From: Kappaphycus alvarezii | Lineage: Eukaryota > Rhodophyta > Florideophyceae > Gigartinales > Solieriaceae | Reading direction: 5' to 3' | Assembly: GCA_002205965.3 (NCBI GenBank) | Contig: NADL03000748.1 | Coordinates: forward strand, 682,001 to 746,000 | Length of the DNA: 64,000 bases | Part shown: positions 1-10,534 of the stretch, in pieces | Layout: the number at the start of each line of letters is the position of its first letter | Numbering within the stretch: the first letter of the stretch is position 1 | Notes under the pieces: model-generated | Database searches by the model: none | What the model saw: only the letters and a program-made list of their open reading frames with translations | Told to the model about the DNA's origin: nothing | Made by a program: the position numbers and the translations under genes

Positions 1-2960
1 AACAGGATGACCAGTAATACTTCTTGAATTTCCCTAAAAACCGGCTCAAGGCCGCCAAGCAGACAAGCTGCGTATTACTTCAGGATCTCTACATGTCTTC
101 CAAGTAGAGTTAAAATGGATAGTTTAGGTACGATTGCGCAATTCACTTTCGCATAAAACCGCAATGATATGGTTTAAGATGAAAAATGTTAATTTAAACC
201 ATCCCGGTACTTTTTCAATAATAATCACTATTATGTACATTTTGCGTAAAAATAATGCTCTTTACGACCAAAGTCGCATTTTGCGGACAATAAATTCTTA
301 AAAAATATTATTACATCAAAGTGAGTACATGCAACTAGCATCGGCAATGTTTTCCGCTCAAATGAGCAAATTGGTAAAACTGGTGAAAATACCCTTTGAA
401 TACCCCCATAAACGCATGGAAAGATCCCAGATCGCTCATGGAAAATCATTGTAGCGAAATTAATGTTTTCCTCTAATTTTTTGGGAAGTGTCAGAAAAAA
501 GATCTATTACATCCAAAAAAAAATGCTTTAGACCAATAATTGACAACTTTCCTCGCTGCTTTATCATTTTCCAGTCGATAATAACCAAAATGATGTTAAA
601 ATAAATAGTCGCAAGCTTTCGGCATATTGCAGAAATACTTAATGGTGCAAAATTTTTTTAAAACATGTATAGATAATTCCACAACTGATTAGCCTTCGCC
701 TGTGTCATTATCAACGCATAACGCTTTCTTCATCTATGATTCAAGCAAATGTTGCCTTTGGGTAGATGAATCAAACAATTTTAAGTCTATTTTGTTCTTA
801 CTTCCTTCTCTGTGACTACATTGAAAACAGAAAAGTTTAATATTAACATGGAATCGGATTGAGAGGACCTAAGATGGTCAAAGTTCGGATATGGTACGCT
901 ACCAAAAGATGAACAGTTGATCAAACAAGAATAAAGGGTTTTATAATATATGATTCCGTTATTTTCAATTTTAAGAAATAAATTAGTCAAAAACATGGTG
1001 ATACAACACAGTGCAATTAAAAAATCTCGGGTTCTCACTAGGTCAGTCCAGATATTATAACAATTTTCCCATAAGTATATTACATATTTATAATGAAAAA
1101 TGAGACGAAATAAATCGAAACTGATACTTCAATGCTCTCCACCTTGATATAATTTCCGTAATGTAAATTTAATCAAAATGATAAGACTATGAAAAGAGCA
1201 AAATTGACTATGTACTTTCAATGAGTGCTATCTTCTAACTGCTTCTTTTATCTTTAAATAGTAATTGATTTAATGGATAGTAAAGAGTTATTATAATTTT
1301 CCTTAAGATTTTGAGTTTCCCAAAGCAATGTTTAAGAGATTTAAACCAAAAAAATAACTGAAATTAGGTGCACAGCGGATAATTTTCTTTTTCGCGAGAC
1401 CTTGGCTGCAAAAAGCATGTTATTACGTTCAAATCTCTCTAAATTTACGACTTATTCGAAAAGATTAGTTATTATTCCTCAAAAAATTATGGTCACCAGA
1501 ATACGTTGACTACATGTGTTGTAATATTCATTTTAGAACGATAATAGAAGCCTTAGCCGCATTATAGTCGTACAGAAATGTATGTGTAATTATAGCAGTG
1601 GAGAAAGAAACACTACGTGAATGATCTATGCCACATGGAAGTAGAGAATCGAAAATGAAATTATTTATGTAAGAAGACTAGGTGTCCGAAGGGAAAAACA
1701 GCCACACATTCATTCGCGGATTAATAGTCTAGAAATAGTGTGTAATTTCATTCGAAGAGTATTGGGCATGTGATAAGTAATAAAAGAATCTTACCAGGAC
1801 TGTCGCGAAAGAGAAGATTTAAAGAGGTTAAGGAACGATAAGATACAACCTTGAAAGCTACAGGAAGTTGCTTTCTTAAAGTGATGGCTATAAGGAAAGT
1901 AAATGCAGTACTTCGGGTAACCGAGTTTAAAAGTTAATGCTAACGTGTAAAAAAATAACTGTGAAATAAAGGTTTGAAAAAGGAGAGAGGGGTTTAAGGA
2001 GCGCTAATGTCGTTTAATATGATCAAGTCGAGTTTGGGGAGAAATTTATGTTAATTATTGATTGAATATCGCCACTTGTTCTTTGAAATCGGTAATGAAA
2101 TGAATTGAGAAGAAAAATCTCTCTCTGAGTCTGGGTGCAGTTTATTGCACTTATTTAAACCGCTGATTTGGAAAAATAGAATTTCAATGATTTATCTCGA
2201 AGAAAATGACAGTCTATTCTTCACTGGTTTTCAATATTTATCAAAAATACTGCTTCGAATTTAGAATCTGAATTTTTTGCAATAGTAAAACGCTCATTCA
2301 AACACGCTTATAACTGACCACTAACAACATTTTATCATCAAAATGATTATAATATCTACTAAAAGTACTCGATTGGTCTACAGAGGTACATTGATCGGAC
2401 ATTTTCCTCCTAGAATAAGACTTTAAATACCTTAGGCACAGCATTTATGCCGCCACTGCCGTACTACGTTCTTTTTACTTTCTAGAAAAGATTTAAATTA
2501 GGACAAGAATATAGAACGGGAAAAATGCGAACTATAAGGATAATGTTTACTCAATCATTCTTTATAGTCGATCTGTAACAATCTAGAAAGCACTAAGTAT
2601 TGAAATATATCGATACTAACTCTTCTGTTGCTTAAAAATCAAAATAATTATGCATTAATATTAAGATTCCAGAAATGATGTCCAAAGTATTACTTCGAAG
2701 ATACATTTATATGCTCATGTGAAAACTAAAGATGGTAAACTTTATACTCAATAACTTCTTTTCTGGGAATGAGTTGTATAATTTTTATCTATACATTAAA
2801 AGTTTAATTACAAAAAAAGGAATAAACAAAAAAATTAAACGCCTTTTAGAATGATGAATTTATACAGCAATAAGAGCAAGTCTAAAAAATCTGTAAAAAT
2901 TCATTTGATTTCGAATAATACAACGTCAATATTTACAATTTTGCTGCTCATCCCCAGTAA
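1..2960. other. AT-rich stretch without supported gene
   Basis: The sequence is strongly AT-rich with short homopolymer runs and frequent stops in all frames. The longest frames are under about 85 codons, have no recognisable motif and show no protein-like composition. I see no RNA gene, terminal repeat or tandem array here. It is the left flank of the Harbinger element. Confidence 0.6.
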
Positions 2961-3159
2961 TGGCGTTGTAAAACACAGTCGTGCTGTGCTCTCATCCTTC
3001 ATCTACTACTCCAGCCCCCTCATACTCCCATATGGATCTAAGATCTGATCTAAGAGTCCGTGCCAAAGGCAGCTCTCTCCCTGCAGATCTTGCAATACCT
3101 GCAGATCTGTAACGCAGTAATCACTGCTTCAATTGCCGTAGCTGCGGAGAAAGAAGCAG

Positions 3160-4195
3160 GAAGGAGTCGATATGGCTGGAAAGGGAAAATGAAGAGGACT
3201 AGGAACTTTGAGTGAGGAGAAAGCACCTGGAAAAAAGACTATCTTGGATTATCACCAACATATGGTCTGCGAGTGATTTGGCGACGATTTGGAATCCCAA
3301 GAGAGATGTTCTACAAGACACATGCAGATCTGCTCGCAAAATATCCTAGTATCTGGTTGAAAATATTTAATGCTGCCGAAGAGAGGGGATTCATTCTGAG
3401 ATCAAGATCTTAGCGTGTTAGCCCAGACTTGGTACTGATCGTGCACTTTATTATATTGATGACGGAGCAAAATTGCTCCTGAAACACTGCGAAAGTATCT
3501 TAAGCGCTTTTGTGAGTCACTTGTTGAGCTTTATGGACCTCAAATTCTCAATAGCCGTCCAAAGACTGCTGAAATGTACAAAATAGAGAATCGATATAGA
3601 TCTGAAGGTTTCGCCAGATACGTCGGTGGAATCGATTGTAGTAAAATTTTATGGAAAAACTGCTATTTAACGTTGAAAGGACAGTACCGTAATTGGAAAG
3701 ATGGAAAACTAGCTACCATTCAAGTATAAGCCTGGTACGATAGAGATCTTTACCTGTGGCATTGGTCTCCAGGCCGATGCGTTTCAAAAAACGACAAGAC
3801 AACACTGGTTTTTCTCCTCTTTTTTCGGACATTATCAATGTACATTACAAGTTTCGTTCTCAAACGACTATCAAATTACTGCTTCAAGAGTAGTCAGAGA
3901 GCTGCCTTACTTTTTAGCAGATGGTATCTACCCTGACTGGCCGTTATTTGCCAAACCGATTCATCACCCCGACAACGAGACTGAGCAAAAATATACACGG
4001 AGATAATAAGACGACCGCAAGGATACAGAACGAGCTTTTGGCGAGTTGCGGTCCAATTTCTAAATAATGCGGCCTCAGAACTATATGTGTTTTATGGAGG
4101 ACATAATACTGATAAACAAAGCCTGCGTCATATTGCATGATATGCTGATACGTATGAACCAAAACGGGTCGTTCGCTGAAGATGAAGAGGAATAG
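3160..4195 (+). pseudogene. Harbinger DDE transposase (Plant_tran / HARBI1-like), broken
   Basis: The reading frame changes repeatedly and carries several stops, but blocks of the Plant_tran transposase family are clear in order. They are GLRVIWRRFGIPREMF (start region), GGIDCSKILWKNC (first catalytic Asp box, GxDCxxxxWKNCP), a WHWSPGRC and ND pair (second Asp region), LADGIYPDWPLFAKPIHHP (family signature), RKDTERAFGELRSNF (the ERAFG box with the catalytic Glu) and VILHDMLIRMNQNG at the C terminus. The C-terminal frame ends at the TAG at 4193-4195 after an acidic tail. The enzyme would cut and rejoin the element ends in the nucleus with the Myb-like partner encoded at the other end. In its present state it cannot yield a full protein. 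Identification is by family knowledge of the motif series. Confidence 0.85.
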
Positions 4196-4808
4196 GGTAA
4201 TATCTTCGATGTTTTATCAGAAATGCATTAGTTAGAAAAACATAATACCGATATAACCGTGTCTGAAAGGAAAGAAAATGAGTAGTAACGGATTTAGGAG
4301 CAAGTCGCTGTCGGGTCTTATGCGGATACTACTGAAATAAGGGAAGCGTACCTATCCTCTATTGTGTTTTTTAAGTCACTGCGAAGATATTTGGTCAGAT
4401 CAACCACCCTACAATAAGCTGTCTACATGTCCAGTTGTGTTTACGTAGAAAACACACCAGATGAAGACAACTATTCGCTCACGGATAAGGAAGTTACACC
4501 GAAGGAGGGGCACCGTTCACCTGGTTCTACTCCGTAGGGTACCATTCAAAACATAGATATTTCCGTACTCTTCTAAAACTGCAGCACTAGTGCCCCCGTA
4601 ATTACCCGTTTGACAGGCTCCATTTTCACCGTGCGGTTGGCTTTCCTCCGTGTTATCTTCCCTTCACCATTTACATCTGGCTTATCGATCTGCTGGAATT
4701 TCCCGAATTATCTTCTGATACTCACCGGAATCCTTTTGCAGCATCTGCTACAGGCGATAATCGTTTTCTGCGTCGGCTGTATTTTCATTGTTTTTCTTGA
4801 TTGAAAGC
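4196..4808 (-). other. Internal Harbinger sequence, possible 3' part of the Myb-like gene
   Basis: This stretch lies between the transposase stop and the insertion point of the Plavaka-like element, so before the insertion it was contiguous with 13218 onwards. Read on the - strand it would be downstream of the Myb-like gene. The frames are short and full of stops, with lysine- and glutamine-rich pieces such as EYQKIIREIPADR, and could be the C-terminal region of that gene. No motif settles it. A + strand frame of 64 codons at 4610-4804 looks like chance. Confidence 0.3.
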
Positions 4809-4848
4809 CCCTAGTAAACATTAAGGCTACTTTTGGATGACTTGTGGA
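4809..4848 (+). repeat. Left terminal inverted repeat of the Plavaka-like element
   Basis: Starts CCCTAGTAAACATTAAGGCT and ends in TGTGGA. It pairs with the right repeat at 13175-13214 with seven mismatches over 40 positions and no gap. It is preceded by AGC (4806-4808), the left copy of the target duplication. Confidence 0.85.
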
Positions 4849-5035
4849 TGGATATGGAGGCAGCTGGAGCACATGTGGACTACTTGTGGAGCATTGCTGG
4901 TGCAACATACTGTATTCAATTTTTTCGTTAAAATTTGATCATCACTTTGGATGATGTGTGGATGACATGTGGAGCTTCTAGAGCATGTTATTATTTACTA
5001 AAATGAAATAAATTAACATTTTGGAGTACAGGTGG
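4849..5035 (+). repeat. Left subterminal TGTGGA repeat cluster
   Basis: Variants of a short motif of the form ACNTGTGGA recur here in the same orientation, for example CACATGTGGAC, CTACTTGTGGAGC, GATGTGTGGATG, GACATGTGGAGC and a degenerate ACAGGTGGACG. The right end (13006-13174) holds the same motif in inverted orientation. In CACTA-type elements such arrays are binding sites for the element's accessory DNA-binding protein; that role is inferred here. Confidence 0.6.
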
Positions 5036-5184
5036 ACGATTGTTGGCTCGGAAAGCCCATATTCGTCATGTAATTTCCCTTCATGTCACCCTCCTCATAT
5101 CTCCTGAGCGAGATAATGGTTCTCACCGTCCATGATCTGAAAATGGAAAATCGCAGCAACCGCTCGGTATAGATATATCCACCA

Positions 5185-6709
5185 TTGCCGCTGCTCAACC
5201 ACTATTCTCATTCCCCTCCTTTTCCAAAGTCCCGACCTTTTCCAAACCCGTCACGCAAAAAGCCATCCACACAGCATCCCACCCCCATAAACCCCCTTCT
5301 CCAAAACCATCTCCCAAGCCTATTGCCCACATTACAAACAAACAGACGCCTCCCGCTCCAACCTCCCGCTCCAAAACCAAGCGCCACTGGCTCCACGTCG
5401 TCCTCAAATCCCCCCATCGCTCCTCACTTGCCCTACCCCACCATTCCCCAAGCCTCCGTCTCCCGCCCGAACACGAAAGACCCAAGCATACCCGCGTCTC
5501 AAAGACCGTGTCCTCCCCGCTGAATATCCTCACCTCCCCGAGTCACATTTCCGATGAAACTTCCGTTCAACTTGTACCCTTGAAAAGTAGCCGTCCCGCC
5601 CGCAAGGCAAACCCGCTTACCAACCCGCACCAGCGCCTCCCTCTCCGCCCCCTGGCAAAGCCCCGCGCAAAGAAGACATCTCGTACGCAGTCAAGGTCGG
5701 CCCCATTCTGCGCGTCGAGCGTGATCATTTCCGAAAGCGAAACGGCTTTATAGGCGAGGGTATCAACAAGACAGTCTTCTTCCGTCGCAAGGACGTCTTC
5801 CAATCCCATCATCGTTATCGCACCGCCGAAAAGCCCAAGCCAAGGCCAAAGCAACGGTCAAAACAAAAGACGAAGGCTAAAACAATGAAGAGCCGCGTCA
5901 TACAAAACTCGGACGATTCCGACGACGACTACGTCCAATTTGTCAAATTCTGTCCATCCCCATCCTCCCCAATCCCCGTCCACTCCGCCCCGTGTCCCAC
6001 CCCCAAGTCGCTGAGGAAGAAGCTAATTCCGCTCCCATCCGACGAGGAAGGACCGAGCCCAGCGCAGAATCCAAGCGATCCAACAACCCCTCCCTCCTCC
6101 AACCCATCCACATCGATCTCTGCAAGACCTCCCGCAGCCCCTCACCCAAACCACCGCTCATCCGCACCTCGGCGACATCCATCTCCTCCTATCGTACCGC
6201 CCCACCATCCCCGCTCTCTTACCATCCAACCAACCTCTCAACCCCATCCTCGCGCCCCTCGCTCCCTTCAAGAGAAAAGCCTGTCTATCTCCATCCAACA
6301 AACCCGCTCAAAAGCTCCTTCGCACAACCACAACCGCCGTCTTCGAGCCCGTCCGCACCCGCAACCACCCTCCCCGCAATCCCCGTCCGACAAGAGCCCT
6401 CCGTTTTCGAGCCCACCCGCCATGCCCCACACACAAAACTCCATTCAAACCCCCAGTCCCCGAGTCCATTTGCCGTGCAAGTCGCCCTACCCGCACAACC
6501 CCGCCCGCAAGCACCAGCTCCCACCAATCCACCATCGCGCCCCCCAAACCTGGATATCACCCATCCAACCAGTCTCGCATCCGCCCCATTGTCGAAGCTC
6601 TAGTAAACCCCACCAAAATCCACATAAGTCGTCCACAAGTGAACCAATTTTACCCTCGCCAAAGCCACAACAGCCGACTGCCGGGTATCCCACGCGCCCA
6701 TCCCTTTAA
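5185..6709 (+). pseudogene. Proline-rich, intrinsically disordered accessory ORF of the nested element
   Basis: A frame open from 5591 (just after a TAG) to the TGA at 6707-6709 gives about 372 codons, and a proline/serine-rich frame at 5185-5523 in another phase may be its displaced N-terminal part. The best-ordered section is near the beginning: GPILRVERDHFRKRNGFIGE followed by INKTVFFRRKDVF. A basic run (KPRPKQRSKQKTKAK, nuclear-localisation-like) and an acidic patch (SDDSDDDY) come next. The remaining 250 or so residues are almost entirely P, S, H, R, Q and T. The + strand is extremely cytosine-rich here, so long chance frames occur in other phases too. I do not recognise a family. It could be a TnpA-like DNA-binding or regulatory protein of the element, or a non-coding low-complexity tract. 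Confidence 0.35.
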
Positions 6710-6822
6710 ATTGGAGCCGCGTCCGCTACGAATCTTCTCAGCCGACGTCGAAACGACGCCCTTCCACGCGCAACTCAAACAAACCAAAGCTGGACCGTTC
6801 TCCGCGCTCCGTCTTTCCCTCG

Positions 6823-7443
6823 TCAGGCATCCGCTCCCCGTGACGGGGAAGGTGCACGACTGAACGATGAAAAGGATAATAGCTGTGCGCTTCGCCCAGT
6901 CCTCGATCTCACCATCGGCGTAGTAGGGACTATCGGCAATCGCAAGAGATCTCCGACATAGCCACAAAATCTCCAGACGAACTCCAGGTCGGCTGCAAGT
7001 AAACACGTGGGGCGGCGGCATGCAGTCAACACGGCAGCGTGGTGGGAAAGAGAGAATGGCGTGGTAGGGGAGAGAGACGATGGTAGAGGCGACGTCGCGA
7101 AGAGCAGGGCGGAGAAGACGCGCGAAGTGGTGGAGCGGTGGGACAGATCGGACTGGGAGCGTTTGGTGTCGCAAAACAGGCGGCGATTCGGACGACGCGA
7201 CGCAATAGACGATGTGTGCCGGTTTAGCAATGTGGACGCGCCCCTGCTGGACCGACGGCGGGCGGTTGGCGTTGAATGGGTCGGATAGATATCATAGAAA
7301 CGAAGCACTAGCACCTTAATCGGCAATCTCCCCAGCGAGAGCGCGCAGTTACTTCTCGCCTCAACACATGCGTTCTGCACCAACTCGAGCCTCAATGCAT
7401 CGACGACCTCGTCTTGGTCATGAAAGGATCGAGCTTCAAGCAA
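6823..7443 (-). CDS. 206-codon open frame inside the nested element, function unknown
   Basis: The frame is uninterrupted. Its N-terminal 50 residues (FHDQDEVVDALRLELVQNAC, then RLPIKVLVLRFYDI) look like folded protein, while the rest is rich in S, R and T and resembles a shadow of GC-rich DNA. On the opposite strand a 93-codon frame at 7007-7288 with charged composition (EKTREVVERWDRSDWERLV) is an equally good or better candidate. I cannot decide which strand, if either, was coding. Confidence 0.2.
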   Translation of the reverse strand: MLEARSFHDQDEVVDALRLELVQNACVEARSNCALSLGRLPIKVLVLRFYDIYPTHSTPTARRRSSRGASTLLNRHTSSIASRRPNRRLFCDTKRSQSDLSHRSTTSRVFSALLFATSPLPSSLSPTTPFSLSHHAAVLTACRRPTCLLAADLEFVWRFCGYVGDLLRLPIVPTTPMVRSRTGRSAQLLSFSSFSRAPSPSRGADA

Positions 7444-9390
7444 TGTGGGTGCGCATATAAAAAAAATTACAGTATAAAAAATTTATACTGTACCTTTTTT
7501 CTAAAATCGAATTATTGGATTTCGCAATTGATTGGCGGAGTAGAACCAATCAACCACCAGCTAAGGTTAGCAAAAACGTTTTTGATATTTTTGATAATCC
7601 AGATCATCTGTAGATGATATCATGAATCAATTCGTTCCCAGACAACCACTGGATCGTCCAACTAGAGCGTGCCATATGGCGTTAGGTTAACGATAACCTC
7701 GCAGCCGTTACAGTATGATCTAGGGAGTATTAACCGAAATGCCGTAAGTTAACAACTGTAACAGTTGTTGACTTCGACAGATTTATCTAATTAGACAAGT
7801 ATTGCGACACTGGCCGAGTCGCTGAAGAACAACCCAAACTGCACGATAGTAAAGTTGAAGTAAGAGTTGAGAAAGGCAATGGATGACCCAATCTAGTATA
7901 AGTTATGGTTGAAATTGACGTTGGTGGCAGCCAGGAAGATTCCGAATATGGCCCATACGAGCATGATCAGTCCCGCTTGACATGCCAGAGGATGGAACGT
8001 ATGCCATTGCCAGACTTGCATTTACTTGTATTTTCTCTTGTCGTGACGGAGATGAGATATGCCATGAAAAGGAATTGAACTTCTTGTATCTTGATTCGGA
8101 CGTGTTCCGACGCGAGGGACGCAGCTTCGACCTGGGGTGGCTGCCATTGCGGCGTGAACCAACGCAGACGTATCCGACCCGAGCGAACAGCTCGGTTGTG
8201 CACCGCATGGAGGAATATCCTCATCTCTATGTTGGAGGCACTCACACCATGTGACTCTGGCCGCATGACTTCGGATTGATGTTTGGGAACAAGTGAAGTG
8301 TTGCAGATTCCGTTACGCGGACGTCGAACGCGCCGCTAATGAAGGTAGCATCCATAATGACTGCGCCGGAGGGTAATTAGAAGCCGTCTGCTCGGAGATG
8401 GCGGAGCTGGAAGAGGGACGTACTGTCTGGGATTGCCGGGATGTATTTGGCAAGGAAAGGTCGGCCGAATGTTTGGTTGGAAGCGGATCGGATATGGTGA
8501 GTGAAAAGGATGGATAACAAGTTTCTTTTCGCGAATGTGAACGATCGCAGCTCTTGTCGGCCACACTCTGACCCGGTGCGGCCCTGTGTTGGACTACAGC
8601 TGGAGCTTATACTTTTCGGGCTGGGAAGTCGGGCAGGTGAAAACCCGACGGAATGCGAATCATACGACGTAAAACGGGGACTGGTTACGATATTTGGGCC
8701 GGGGGTCTGGGCTACAGATTTTGGGAATTCGCGCAAGGATGGGAACGGGGTGTAGGCATTCCTAAATATGCAGATACGTGGTTTAACATCGCATGTTGTA
8801 GCCAAAAGGTTCCGAATAACGCAGATTTTGACTGAGTCGAACTTTCTCCGATCATGACAAATTATCAAAACAACAGTTTAGACTGTATTAATCCGTCTGT
8901 CAACATCCTTGTTGGCCCTCAAACGACGTCAACTTCAATCCATTTTTTTTTGAACAACGTTCTAATTTACTTCCGGTGTGATTCGATCGTGTTAGGACGT
9001 TCTATCGGATTTGACTTGCGGTTCTCGAACAACTATTTCGCTCGTCTTTGCCAAGGTAAGAATCCACAAGAAGAACTATACTTACAGTTTCGATATGTAT
9101 CCGGAGTTATATCTTCAATACCCTAATGAATCAATTTCTAGTACGTCCATGCATCATTTCCATCAATCCTGCTCGGCTTCCAAGTCCTCTACTGCGGCGC
9201 ACCCTTCCTCTCGCGCTGCGCCCGTTATTTGAGCCTGTCATGGAAGGCATCTGAGTACGACTGACAGCACGGTTTCTGTTTCTTTGTGCTATGCCGTTTT
9301 GTTCACGACGGGCGTTCCAGTTTGGTCTTGCTGCATGATTTTGGTTCACGGTGAATGCATTAGGGTTCTCTCCTAAGCTTTTCTACGTTT
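7444..9390. other. Interior of the nested element without identifiable gene
   Basis: Moderately GC-rich sequence with many overlapping open frames of 60-160 codons on both strands, for example 8377-8868 on - and 7982-8254 on +. None has a motif I know, and frames on both strands cover the same bases, so none is called. It lies between the proline-rich region and the 3' end of the - strand accessory frame. Confidence 0.4.
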
Positions 9391-10412
9391 CTAGATCTCC
9401 CCGCCGATATCCGAATTAGCGACCCGTTTCGTCGTCATTCGATCCCCGCTGGATTGCGATGATTCTAAATCACCGGATTGGTTTTCCAAATGATTGGTTC
9501 TTCCTCCACGGCTTCCAGTTCTGAAGCGAGAATCGCTTTTCAACGCCGCAATCTGCTCTTCAAGCTCACGGATACGGGCTTCTCGTTGATTTCCCCTTTG
9601 ACACTGATCCGAGATGACACTACGGTAATACGCTTCGGTCCGTTTTGCTGTAGAGATGCTATGATCATCAACTTCAGAGTTATCCCCTCGAATGTATGCT
9701 TCATGCTGTGCAGAGTTTAAAGGTTCTTCAACTTGAATATATGCAGCAGTATCATCCGCTTCGTGTATATACTATTCATTTTGTCGATTTGTTGCAACAG
9801 ATTGGTGTGGTTCGTCCACTACATCAACCAAACCGCCTTCAACGTAATCTACCACTTCTGCGGCAGCATTGGGTAAGTCCAGAGCTAAGAAGGTTGCTTC
9901 ACCCTCTCGTGCGACGTAATTGTGATTTATGCCAAGCGGTTCTTGTGGACGAGAATTAGTGAGTCTAGAACGATCCTGCTGTGTGATGCCAAGACCAGAG
10001 TAATGCGCAGCACTTGCTCTGCCACCCCTTTTGCTCTTGGTACGCTCAACACGTTACGTAGTTTCCATACGTTGCTGCACTAGCTTTTTTACAAGCCAAT
10101 GAAGGTGAGAATGCCTGGCATAGTATTGCAGATCGGGAAGATCCGCGATTTTTTGCATTGCAGCGTCCATATTTATCGCATTACATGTGTATGCCTGGCT
10201 GAAAGTCTTCTTCCGGTACAGTTGAGGTATAATCGGAATGAGTAAGTTTCTAATTTGACGTTTGTGGAGCTGGTTGCGCCTGCGGTTGGTGAGTCCATTT
10301 TCGAACAAAGGGCATTTTGCTGTCGCTGACGTGCCATTTTCATTCCAATGAGTGGCCACTCATTCATAATATCTTGAAACATTGAGAGATCTGAGCAAAT
10401 ATTTCTTCTCAT
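9391..10412 (-). pseudogene. Divergent accessory protein of the Plavaka-like element, with coiled coil
   Basis: On the - strand a single phase is open from about 10359 down to the TAG at 9391-9393 apart from two internal stops (TAA at 10054-10056 and a TAG near 9765). The probable N terminus (MRRNICSDLSMFQDIMNEWP) lies in the neighbouring phase, one frameshift upstream. Readable pieces include MDAAMQKIADLPDLQYYARH with SHLHWLVKKLVQQRM after it, then an acidic region (DYVEGGLVDVVDEPHQ), then a heptad-like coiled coil (QREARIRELEEQIAALKSD) near the C terminus. Together this is about 340 residues. Most of it was missed as separate short frames because it lacks methionines. The gene is transcribed away from the transposase, about 120 bp from it, so the two may have shared a promoter region. 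Family unknown; a DNA-binding partner of the transposase is a reasonable inference. Confidence 0.5.
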
Positions 10413-10534
10413 CTAGCTACTTTCGCTTCCTTGCAGGCTCCCTCATGATCTGAGGGTTGCCCGATATCGGTGGCATCCCGTAGTATGTAGTGTTGCTGCT
10501 CGCCATTGTTGAATTGTTGACGTGAAGTTCGACT

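Noticed and set aside
2961-2980. A longer terminal inverted repeat for the Harbinger element
   Set aside because: Beyond the TGGCG core the two ends agree only patchily, so the outer borders are given as tentative rather than claimed.
6650-7174. 174-codon - strand ORF
   Set aside because: It overlaps another - strand ORF in a different phase and the proline-rich + strand frame. High GC makes long chance frames common here.
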